A stretch of DNA of 53,938 nt, taken from IMG/VR virus record IMGVR_UViG_3300048583_000290, positions 1-53,938 of that record; one strand, 5' to 3'. The DNA comes from a virus. The position numbers and the translations under genes were made by a program. The notes below the pieces were generated by a model, which saw nothing but the letters and a program-made list of their open reading frames with translations, was not told the origin of the DNA and ran no database searches. Each line of letters opens with the position of its first letter. Position 1 is the first letter of the stretch. Below, piece by piece: positions 31,020 through 38,905 of the stretch.

Positions 31020-31313
31020 GGGGTAATCAAAAATAGTTTGTTCTGCCATGAGCCGCACCCTTATATAATGGTCAGCCTCGCGCGCCCGCGATAGCCTAGA
31101 GCGACGGCCCTAGCGCATATCAAGCGTTTAGACAAGCGATACCCGGCGGCATGTAATAAACGGCTTATCGGATGAAATCGGGCGGCTTATCATTCGTTTT
31201 TAATGGTCTAAGCACTAAAACCGCTTCCCGTCGCATTCCTTTTCGGCTAGAGAGGGAAGGCGCTAGGGGAGCATGCAAATCCTTTACCGCGTTCACATGT
31301 GAAAGGAAACACA
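31020..31313. promoter_or_regulatory. Divergent control region with palindrome before the PEP-CTERM gene
   Basis: About 290 bases without a gene between two divergent transcription units. The perfect 12-bp palindrome TTCACATGTGAA (31292-31303) sits directly before the AAGGA ribosome site of the plus-strand gene and is operator-like. CAAGCGTTTAGACAAG (31121-31136) recurs inverted at 20785-20800. No convincing plus-strand -35/-10 pair was found. Confidence 0.5.
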
Positions 31314-31940
31314 ATGATTCGTTCTCTGTTCAGTATCGGTGCGCTCGTCGCACTGGCGATGGCCGCGCCCGCGTCCGCCGGTGTCTTCACCGTCACCGCC
31401 GGCACCATTGCCCCCATCGCCGGTTCCGGCAATGACTTCACCAGCGACCTGGCCGGTCTGGGCCTCGGTGTGAAGGAACTCCAGAACTCGACCGTCAGCT
31501 ACACCGGCGGTGCCTACAAGGTCGAACTGCTCGGCTATGAAAACGGCTTCACCGACAGCTTCTCGGTCGATGGCGGCGTGACGCAGCTCGGCACTTCTTG
31601 GTCGGGCTTTGCCAATCTGTTCGCATCGCCGCTGCTGCTCGGTGTGTCGAACGCATCGCCGTCGAAGTGGCTGTTCAAGTCGGCACAGGCTGGTCTCGGT
31701 GTCGTCGGCACCAATGCCTTCTCGCTGTTCGGCCCTGCCGGCACGATGACCGGCGATGTCTTCCAGTCGCGCACGCTGTATGTCGGCTTCAATGACGGCG
31801 GCGGCGATGGCGACCACGACGATGGCATCCTGCGCATTTCGGCGGTGCCGGAACCGGCATCGTGGATGACGATGATTGCGGGCTTCGGTCTGGTCGGCTT
31901 CGGGATGCGCCGTCGCACCGCCAAGACCGTCGCAGCCTAA
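31314..31940 (+). CDS. Secreted PEP-CTERM protein (phage moron)
   Basis: A 208-aa exported protein. Residues 1-22 are a signal peptide (MIRSLFSIGALVALAMAAPASA). The mature part is beta-rich and Gly/Ser-rich and has FNDGGGDGDHDDG before the tail, like the calcium-loop segment of many PEP-CTERM proteins. The tail has VPEPASW, a hydrophobic stretch with GFGLVGFG, then MRRR: a complete PEP-CTERM sorting signal of sphingomonad type, recognised and cleaved by host exosortase. The start is ATG 31314 behind AAGGA. It is the only gene here on the plus strand, with its own terminator and strongly optimised codons. Likely a surface or matrix protein altering the infected cell. Confidence 0.88.
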   Translation: MIRSLFSIGALVALAMAAPASAGVFTVTAGTIAPIAGSGNDFTSDLAGLGLGVKELQNSTVSYTGGAYKVELLGYENGFTDSFSVDGGVTQLGTSWSGFANLFASPLLLGVSNASPSKWLFKSAQAGLGVVGTNAFSLFGPAGTMTGDVFQSRTLYVGFNDGGGDGDHDDGILRISAVPEPASWMTMIAGFGLVGFGMRRRTAKTVAA

Positions 31941-31960
31941 CCTACAACGTCGCCGGAATT

Positions 31961-31990
31961 GGGCCGCCAGAGCAATCTGGCGGCCCTTTT
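31961..31990 (+). terminator. Rho-independent terminator of the PEP-CTERM gene
   Basis: GGGCCGCCAGA (31961-31971) and TCTGGCGGCCC (31976-31986) form a perfect 11-bp stem with a GCAA loop, followed by TTTT. It lies 20 bases after the stop and also separates the gene from the convergent lysis genes. Confidence 0.92.
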
Positions 31991-31996
31991 CTTTGC

Positions 31997-32206
31997 CTAT
32001 TCTGCATCGTCCCGCTTCAGGCCGCGCGTAAGCAGAGCAAACACAGTCCCAAGCCCTTCCCGCAACCACATACCGATGACGAGGCCCAGAGCTTCGCCGT
32101 CAATCTGCTTGTAGAAAACGAGCCATGATGTTAGCACAAAAGCCATCACCAGCACCGTGTAGGTGAGAATTGTGTTTGACCAGAAACGGTGCTTGGGCGT
32201 GCTCAT
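31997..32206 (-). CDS. Holin candidate with two membrane helices
   Basis: A 69-aa protein with two hydrophobic segments (about residues 13-31, TYTVLVMAFVLTSWLVF, and 38-58, LGLVIGMWLREGLGTVFAL) and a basic/acidic tail RGLKRDDAE. Its size, topology and place directly after the M15 endolysin gene (ATGA overlap) fit a class II holin. It is the last gene of the late operon. No sequence signature proves it. Confidence 0.65.
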   Translation of the reverse strand: MSTPKHRFWSNTILTYTVLVMAFVLTSWLVFYKQIDGEALGLVIGMWLREGLGTVFALLTRGLKRDDAE

Positions 32207-32871
32207 AGCTGCAAAATGCCTCGCCTGTATCCGCTCACGCCGCTCTGGTGAGTCAGCAAGTCCCTGCGGAGCCTGTTGGTTCGATATGACACGTGAACAA
32301 ATCCCGCATTTCTGTTGCCGGGGACTTGGCCAGTCAGAATAAGCTGGTCAAACGGCAAGTGTAGCCGAATCAATTCAGCGACCGCGAACGGCGTCATCCC
32401 TGGAACTTGAATATCTGCCGCTTCGCCAATTCGATGCTGGCTGGACGCGGCGCCACCAACGGCCCGATTGACAGCATCGGAGCGATACCCAGAAGTGACG
32501 CGGACAGCAGAGCCGATACGATTGCGCAGCGGCTGGAGCACTTTGTCAACGAGCACCTGCAGATTTGCGATTGAAGTTGCCGAGGGTTTGTTTGGGATGC
32601 CGCGCGAAACAGCAGTGTTGCTATGCGTCATTTCCGCGAGAGTGAAATTGGCAGACATCTGCCCCGGTGAGCCTTGCGGCGGCAACGGAAATGAATCTGG
32701 CGGACTGCCAGGTTCTTCACCGCACTCTGTCGCGGCGGCAAGCTCGCAAAGAGCTGCATCGACGGCTTCCAGAGTAATGGGGCCAAAAACGCCTGTGGCA
32801 TTGGTTCCGAGCCGCATCTGCAAATCGCGCATTTGCTGGGCGGTCACTCCGATAATGGTTGCCTGGCTCAT
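32203..32871 (-). CDS. M15-family peptidase endolysin
   Basis: A 222-aa protein with an N-terminal peptidoglycan-binding-like repeat (TAQQMRDLQMRLG ... GPITLEAVDAAL), a Pro/Ser linker and a C-terminal peptidase M15 domain: FTLAEMTHS, VTSGYRSDAVN, SSQHRIGEAADI (zinc His/Asp) and FVHVSY (zinc His). It cleaves peptide cross-links of peptidoglycan to release phage. The start is ATG 32871, 2 bases after the upstream stop; the longer frame has no support. Confidence 0.88.
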   Translation of the reverse strand: MSQATIIGVTAQQMRDLQMRLGTNATGVFGPITLEAVDAALCELAAATECGEEPGSPPDSFPLPPQGSPGQMSANFTLAEMTHSNTAVSRGIPNKPSATSIANLQVLVDKVLQPLRNRIGSAVRVTSGYRSDAVNRAVGGAASSQHRIGEAADIQVPGMTPFAVAELIRLHLPFDQLILTGQVPGNRNAGFVHVSYRTNRLRRDLLTHQSGVSGYRRGILQL

Positions 32872-32872
32872 A

Positions 32873-33187
32873 TTAATTGCTTTCTTCTGGAGTTGGAGTC
32901 GGCGTCGGGAAAGGGAATGGAAATTCAGGCATCGGCTGCGGGTCGGGGTTTTCGACAACGACTGCTCCAAGCCACGCTTTCTTGGTGTGCGGCATCGTTT
33001 CAAAAAGCTCATCAACGCTGGCGGTGACGGAAGCCTGGTCGGAAATGTTGAAATTCCACGACCCAAAAGTGCCATTTGTGAACAGCACGGCACCGAACAC
33101 ATAGTCGGGCCGGTTCACTTCCGGCGTTTCAGGGAACAAATCTCCTTTGGTAGGGTATGGCTTGGCCACGCTTGCTTCATCGTCCAT
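32873..33187 (-). CDS. Hypothetical protein with proline-rich tail
   Basis: A 104-aa protein between the fibre and endolysin genes, ATG 33187 over the fibre stop (TGATG). An N-terminal beta-type part (DYVFGAVLFTNGTFGSWNF) precedes a Pro/Thr repeat tail (FPFPFPTPTPTPEESN). Possibly a small virion or fibre-assembly protein. Family unknown. Confidence 0.65.
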   Translation of the reverse strand: MDDEASVAKPYPTKGDLFPETPEVNRPDYVFGAVLFTNGTFGSWNFNISDQASVTASVDELFETMPHTKKAWLGAVVVENPDPQPMPEFPFPFPTPTPTPEESN

Positions 33188-36100
33188 CAGAAGTCCTCCA
33201 GTAGTGGCGCAACAAAAGGCGCGGTTTGTGAATTTTTGGTGAGCGTCGCAAGGATGTTTACCGTCCTCACGATGGACTCTTCATTCGAGTTCATCTGGAA
33301 ATAATAAGAGTGCTGCGCCCCCGCAGAAACCCCGATGTCAAAGAAAACCATCGACTTGACACCGTATGCGTTGTTCGGGGTGTCGTCAATATAGACGCCG
33401 GTGTATTGAGTCGTTAGGATGAAACCGTCGCTCCGATAGATGCGGAAGCTGGCAAGGTCGCTGTTTGAGCCGAAGTTGCGGATGAGCACGCTCACGTCAA
33501 ATCGAATGAGAGCCGCGCCAGTCGGGTCATTTACAATGGTGACGCCCGCTTGCGCGCCGTTGAGGACAATTGTGCTCCAGACATTGCGAGTGAACTGCGT
33601 TCCAGCCGTCGTTTGGCTGTATGAGTAAATCGTCTGAATTGCATTTTGAGCGATGAGAGGCGTTGTGATGCCGTTGCGGCGAATTGTTAGTGCGCCGGTC
33701 GCATCGCTGTCAAGAACATTTCCGTCAATCCTCAGTTGGTCAACGGTCAAATCATCGATGACGGCTTGGCGAATCAAAACACGCCCGCCGCGAACTTCAA
33801 ACACAGGTTCGTCGATGCCAGTCGCGGCATTGAACACCCGAAAAACGTCAATCAAGAATGACAGCAGCGACGGCCCGGTGGTGCCGTTGATGAGGTCGAT
33901 GCCAGCGATGCGGCCATTGGCGTCGGCGCGCACAGACCATTTCAGCCCCTGCGCGGACGTTGCCTGTTCGGTCACGGTCAGGCGGTTGGTGTTGCTTTGG
34001 GATGTGGTTTCTGTGACCGTGACGCGCTGCGCCAGAGCATTGTCAGCGTTGACGCGGGCTGTTGTTTCGTCGGTGACGCGGGCATTGGTCGCCGTGATGG
34101 CAGCTCCCTGCGAGACGACAGTTGATTCGGTGATGGCGATGCGCTGCGACAGGGCATTGTCGCCGTTTACGCGTGCAGTGCTCTCTGTGATGATTTTGGC
34201 TTCAAGCGCCGCGAGGTCAGCGGAGTCAGCGGTGTTAATCTGGTCCCAAGCGATGCCACTCCACCTGAAGATATTGTCTGGCATACCGGGGCCAGTATCT
34301 TGGAACCATACCCATCCCGGCTCCGGGTTTGGCGGGGCAGCAGCTTGGAAGAATGTTTTAGTGCCCTGCGCGCCTTCGGCAATGATGGTTTGGATTTGCT
34401 GCGCCAAGGCTTCATCAGCGCTGGCGCGTGTGGTGCTCTCGGTCTTTATGAGTGCGCGCGTGTCTGCGGTTCGTGAAACAGCACCGTAGCGCCCATTCAA
34501 GACGGCGATGAGTGTGTTAGCCGGGACGCCGATAAGTTGAAGTGTCGGTCGCAGCGACGTGGTGCCGTTGGCGAAGGGTGCGGCGTCGAGAATGTCAGGT
34601 GACGGACGCCCGACATTGTTTCCAGCGCCAGCCGCCGCGCGACCGCTGCCGTATCCTTGAACGACAACACCTCCCGGCAGAAGAGGCGCAGCCGCTGCTA
34701 CTTGGTTGTGGAATGAGCCAAAGTCTGAAGGAATCAAAGCGACGTTGGCAGCGTCATAAGGCAGCCAGCCGGCATACACTTGAATTGCGGCGGCAGGGTC
34801 TGCGCCGCCTGCATTACGGAAAAGCTGCCAGCGCCCGCCATAGGTTTCTGAAAGTGTAGGGTTGAAGCTGGTGCGTGGCCCATACAAAATCATGTTTGTG
34901 AAGTCAGTTGAGTAATAGCCCAGCCCTCGCCCGCCTTCGGCATTGCCATCAACCGTCAGGAACCACGCACCACTATCGAGTGCCGGGCTGGCTTCAAAAC
35001 CCGCAGCAATCAGAGCAGCAATGCTTTCATAGGCCCCGAAGTCAAATGCAGCCTCTGCTGTGCTGGAAGCGCGAGCGCGCGCTTCAAGTGCAGTTGAGCG
35101 GCTCGCCAATGCTGTATCGCCAGCAACGCGGGCTTGGCTTTCATCCGTGATTGCCGCGTTGCTGGCGGCGGCGCGCGTCACGATGCCGTATCTGCCGCCC
35201 GTAATAGTAATTGGAAGTCCTACAGGGGTTCCGATAATTTGAATGGCTGGCATCAGCCGTGAAGTTCCATTAGGGAAGGGGCGCGGCGCAGATAAGTTGG
35301 GTGCGGCTAACCCGACGCCATTCCCCGCGCCGACGGCAGCTCTGCCTCTACCATATCCCTGAAGTGTTGGTGCAGAAAGCGGCTGGAGCGGGAACGCCAA
35401 TGCAACTTGGCTTGCTTGCGATGACCCGTCGCTAACAAGAAAAGTCCCATCGGCGTCAAAGCAGGCCCAGCCCGCAAACACGCTTATTGCAGCAGCATTG
35501 TTTGTTGCCCCACCATCCGGGCGAAACAGCCGCCACATGCCAGAATAAGTTTCATCAAAGGGGTTGAGCCCAAAAGCCGGGGCGCGCAGCAAAATCTGGT
35601 CTGCGGCACTTAGCGTGCAGGTCAAACTCCGCCCGCCAATCCCGGAGCCGTTCGGCTCCATCTTCCAAGCCCCTGTCGACACCGGAGGATTAAAAAACCA
35701 GCCTGCACGCTCCATCATTTCAGGACTACCGAAAGCAGCAAAGTCAAAAGTTGTCTCGGCAGTCTCGGTTGACAAACTGCGGGCCTCAAGCGTCGATGCG
35801 CGTGTCGCCAGCGCGGTGTCGCCAGCAACGCGGGCTTGGCTCTCGTCAGCAACGCTGGCGCGCAGGTCAACTGTGGTGCGCGACAACCCAACGACCGTCG
35901 AAGTGACCGGGCCGTATGTCCACTCATAGATGTCGAGAATATGCCCCGGCTGCGTTCCGCGAAAAGTAACCATCGGCAAAAGGCTGCGCGTTCCGGTGGG
36001 GAACGGCGTTGGTTCGGAAATATCAGGTGCGGCAAAACCGACTCTGTTTCCCTCTCCTACATTTGCCGTTCCGCGAGCATACCCTGCTGCGCTCCAAGAC

Positions 36101-38403
36101 CCATCCTGACGGAAGGCGGGTAAGCCGCCGTGAAGCTGGTCAAAGCCTGCATCACTTGGAGTTATAGTTGCATTAGCAGCATCACGAGCGCGCCAACCGA
36201 CCGTAACCCAAGGCTCCGGCGCAATACTGTCAATTCGCTGGCCGCGCGCTGTAGTTGCGAAAGTTGGCGAATCATCCAAGTTTGTAGCTGGATAGCTCAC
36301 GCTCGGCGCAAATAAAATCCCGTCAACTTGCGAGTTCTGCGGAGTCGGCCCTGTAAAGCGTAATGCTCGTCCGCCTTGCGCTTCTTCAGCAGCAACAATC
36401 TCCCAGCGACCGGATGAAATCACAGGCCAGAAATTAAAACCAGCCTCGACCATCGCCTGCAAGGTCGGATAGGCCCCGATGATGATGCTGGTCAGTGCCT
36501 GCCGGTCTTGGAACTGGTGCGACTCCAAGCGGCTGGAGCGAGTTGCTAAAGCTGTGTCACCAGCAATGCGGGCTTGGCTCTCGTCGGTGATGCGCGCCGA
36601 CAGTTCGGATAAGTCAGTCGAAAAATCAGAGCCGCGGAAGCCTAGGAATGGTGCGCCAATTTCGATGCTGCCTGCCGTCACAGCCGATGCGAGTGCGAGC
36701 CGCCAAGTGCCAGCTTCGTCAGGCAGTTCAAAAGTATTCAAAAAGCGCGTCGGGGTATTCACGGTTGATGCTGGCAGCGGAACGCGAAGGGACGGCAAAA
36801 GAGCGCCAGTTACGGTGCGAAGGTCGAGCACGACATCAACGTTACCTGCTGTGTTGGCTGCGCGAGCAAATACAAGCTCTGCATCAAGAGTGCGCGACGG
36901 AACAGGCCGAAATGCAGCGTCATTAGCGGTAAGCGTTCCAGACCTGCGAGCAACAAAAACGTTGCGTGCTGGACCTGCGCTGCGTTGCTCGACGTTCCAC
37001 GCCAAGTCGCTAAACGACCAATCTGCACCACCACCCGTAAATTGGGGGTTCATCAATAAGTTGCCGCCTGCCTCTTGAATCTCGCGCGATGTTGCTTCTA
37101 TAACATCACTACGTTGAGCTAAAGCTGCATCAGCAGCAGCACGCACCTGGCTCTCGCTGGTGATTCGAGCATTAACTTGAGTGAGGTCAGTCCCGAAATT
37201 AGCTTCCAGACTATCGATGCGTGTTGCAAGAGCGGTGTCGCCGGCAACGCGAGCTTGGCTCTCACTGCTGACGCGGGCGCTCAAGTCTTGGGTAGTGCCC
37301 GCCAAGCCGACCAAAGTTGACGTAAGAGGGCCATACCCCCACTCGGAAAGGAATAGCTGGTGACCTGCTGCCGTTCCATCGAATGTAACGACTGGGCGGA
37401 CAGTGCGTGCGTCGGTCGGGAATGGGGTTGGGGCATTTACATCAGGTGCAGCAAAACCAACGCGGTTGCCCGCTCCAACGGGAGAGCGACCGCGCGCATA
37501 CCCTGATGTGCGAACGCCGCGCGACGGGAGCGATTCAATTGCGCCGCCGTGTTGAGAGTCATCGCCACTGTCATTCGGTATAGCAAACCCAGCCGAGTTA
37601 AAAGTTCGCCACCCGACCACAATTGTCGGGTTTGAAGCAACTGAATCAGACCTGTGAACTCGCACGGTGACCACAAAAGTAGGGTCGTCCACCGGGGCAA
37701 GCTGTGGGTAAGTCATGGGAAGCCCAAGCACCGTGCCTTGCGTCTGCGAGTTTTGGGCTGTCGGGCCTGCGAAATGCAGACCAATTCCACCGACAGCCCC
37801 AGAAGCATTCCGAAGGCTCCAGCGCCCTGAATCTATGGCGGGAAAGAATTGAAACCCATCATCGACCATCGCTTGCAGGCTGGCGTAGGCACCGAAAACC
37901 ACGCTGGTAAGCGACTGCAGGTTCTGAAACTTGTGCGCCTCAAGTGAAGTCGAGCGCACTGCAAGAGCAGTGTCTCCGGCAATGCGCGCTTGGCTTTCTT
38001 GCGTAACGCTGGCCGTCAGCCGCAAATCTGCTGAATCCAAATCAGCTTGGATGGTATCAATTCGCTGGCCGATGATAATGTCTGCGCCTGCGAGCACTTC
38101 AACTTCAGTCGTGATGCGCGCATTGAGTGTTGTGTAGCCTTGCTGCAGCTGGCCTTCCAAATCGGTGCGGAGCAATTCATCTGCAGCCGCAAACTCGCCA
38201 CGCAGCGTGAACATAATCGGAGTGGGGTCTGGCCAGAACTCCAAATCGCTGTAACGTTGGAAGCCGTTGCCGACTTTCGCCAAAATTCCAGTCACGCCGC
38301 TTTCAAAAACAAGCTCGCCGTGACCAATGACAAGGTCGTTGTTGAGCCATTCAGAAGCCGTCCCAATGAGAAGGCGGGTTCTTGCGGGAAGGGTGTCTGA
38401 CAT
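33187..38403 (-). CDS. Modular tail fibre protein
   Basis: A 1738-aa receptor-binding fibre. The N-terminal part has the fibre-type motif VIGHGELVFES. Then come four homologous modules of about 215 residues starting near residues 156, 631, 884 and 1114, each ending in a GR-x-VG-x-GN-x-VG-x(3)-P segment and a final beta strand. One unrelated jelly-roll-like module lies near 448-610. They are joined by coiled-coil linkers of the ESQARVAGDTALATR type. A DUF1983-like region lies near 1486-1600 and a C-terminal knob ends LLEDF. ATG 38403 follows the upstream stop by one base. Confidence 0.85.
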   Translation of the reverse strand: MSDTLPARTRLLIGTASEWLNNDLVIGHGELVFESGVTGILAKVGNGFQRYSDLEFWPDPTPIMFTLRGEFAAADELLRTDLEGQLQQGYTTLNARITTEVEVLAGADIIIGQRIDTIQADLDSADLRLTASVTQESQARIAGDTALAVRSTSLEAHKFQNLQSLTSVVFGAYASLQAMVDDGFQFFPAIDSGRWSLRNASGAVGGIGLHFAGPTAQNSQTQGTVLGLPMTYPQLAPVDDPTFVVTVRVHRSDSVASNPTIVVGWRTFNSAGFAIPNDSGDDSQHGGAIESLPSRGVRTSGYARGRSPVGAGNRVGFAAPDVNAPTPFPTDARTVRPVVTFDGTAAGHQLFLSEWGYGPLTSTLVGLAGTTQDLSARVSSESQARVAGDTALATRIDSLEANFGTDLTQVNARITSESQVRAAADAALAQRSDVIEATSREIQEAGGNLLMNPQFTGGGADWSFSDLAWNVEQRSAGPARNVFVARRSGTLTANDAAFRPVPSRTLDAELVFARAANTAGNVDVVLDLRTVTGALLPSLRVPLPASTVNTPTRFLNTFELPDEAGTWRLALASAVTAGSIEIGAPFLGFRGSDFSTDLSELSARITDESQARIAGDTALATRSSRLESHQFQDRQALTSIIIGAYPTLQAMVEAGFNFWPVISSGRWEIVAAEEAQGGRALRFTGPTPQNSQVDGILFAPSVSYPATNLDDSPTFATTARGQRIDSIAPEPWVTVGWRARDAANATITPSDAGFDQLHGGLPAFRQDGSWSAAGYARGTANVGEGNRVGFAAPDISEPTPFPTGTRSLLPMVTFRGTQPGHILDIYEWTYGPVTSTVVGLSRTTVDLRASVADESQARVAGDTALATRASTLEARSLSTETAETTFDFAAFGSPEMMERAGWFFNPPVSTGAWKMEPNGSGIGGRSLTCTLSAADQILLRAPAFGLNPFDETYSGMWRLFRPDGGATNNAAAISVFAGWACFDADGTFLVSDGSSQASQVALAFPLQPLSAPTLQGYGRGRAAVGAGNGVGLAAPNLSAPRPFPNGTSRLMPAIQIIGTPVGLPITITGGRYGIVTRAAASNAAITDESQARVAGDTALASRSTALEARARASSTAEAAFDFGAYESIAALIAAGFEASPALDSGAWFLTVDGNAEGGRGLGYYSTDFTNMILYGPRTSFNPTLSETYGGRWQLFRNAGGADPAAAIQVYAGWLPYDAANVALIPSDFGSFHNQVAAAAPLLPGGVVVQGYGSGRAAAGAGNNVGRPSPDILDAAPFANGTTSLRPTLQLIGVPANTLIAVLNGRYGAVSRTADTRALIKTESTTRASADEALAQQIQTIIAEGAQGTKTFFQAAAPPNPEPGWVWFQDTGPGMPDNIFRWSGIAWDQINTADSADLAALEAKIITESTARVNGDNALSQRIAITESTVVSQGAAITATNARVTDETTARVNADNALAQRVTVTETTSQSNTNRLTVTEQATSAQGLKWSVRADANGRIAGIDLINGTTGPSLLSFLIDVFRVFNAATGIDEPVFEVRGGRVLIRQAVIDDLTVDQLRIDGNVLDSDATGALTIRRNGITTPLIAQNAIQTIYSYSQTTAGTQFTRNVWSTIVLNGAQAGVTIVNDPTGAALIRFDVSVLIRNFGSNSDLASFRIYRSDGFILTTQYTGVYIDDTPNNAYGVKSMVFFDIGVSAGAQHSYYFQMNSNEESIVRTVNILATLTKNSQTAPFVAPLLEDF

Positions 38404-38404
38404 G

Positions 38405-38905
38405 TTAGACCTCAACCGATGGGTTTGAAACTGTGCCTGGGTCGGTAACTGTTACTGCCGGATTGCTCGGCGTTCCGGCAACTATCCAATACGGCCCAGA
38501 TGAAGGCGGCGTTGGCGGGTCTGCTGGAATGAATGCGTTGGCAAGCATAGCTGGACTCATTTCGGCGCCAACAGTAACGGTGACTAAATTCCATCCAGCA
38601 GAGCTTATGTCAAGCGACGTAATGAAGCGAACTTCATGCGGGGAGAGAATTTCACCTTTGCTGAGGGCACTTTGCAAATCAATCTGGAACCAAGTCCACG
38701 CATTGTCGTTACACCACGATTGCCACTCTGTCAATTCTTCAGCGCGCAAGGTGAACTGGAGAGCCATAATTGTTGGCAGTCGAGTATATTGCCTGCGTTG
38801 ACGCGAATTGCCGGTCGAGAACTGCGAGCGAAGCAAACCTGCGTCAACCGCCAGGCTGTATGGCTGGCGGTCTGGAAGGGGGAATTTGGCAGGATAGACA
38901 GTCAT
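38405..38905 (-). CDS. Minor tail protein
   Basis: A 166-aa protein between the J-like hub and fibre genes, with the start over the hub stop (TGATG). FTLRAEELTEWQSWCNDN and WTWFQIDLQS resemble a small tail-tip family. The C-terminus is Pro/Thr/Val-rich. Structural role inferred mainly from position. Confidence 0.65.
   Translation of the reverse strand: MTVYPAKFPLPDRQPYSLAVDAGLLRSQFSTGNSRQRRQYTRLPTIMALQFTLRAEELTEWQSWCNDNAWTWFQIDLQSALSKGEILSPHEVRFITSLDISSAGWNLVTVTVGAEMSPAMLANAFIPADPPTPPSSGPYWIVAGTPSNPAVTVTDPGTVSNPSVEV

Noticed and set aside
33187-38403. Diversity-generating retroelement acting on the tail fibre
   Set aside because: No reverse transcriptase gene and no template/variable repeat pair was seen; the repeats are protein modules with diverged DNA.
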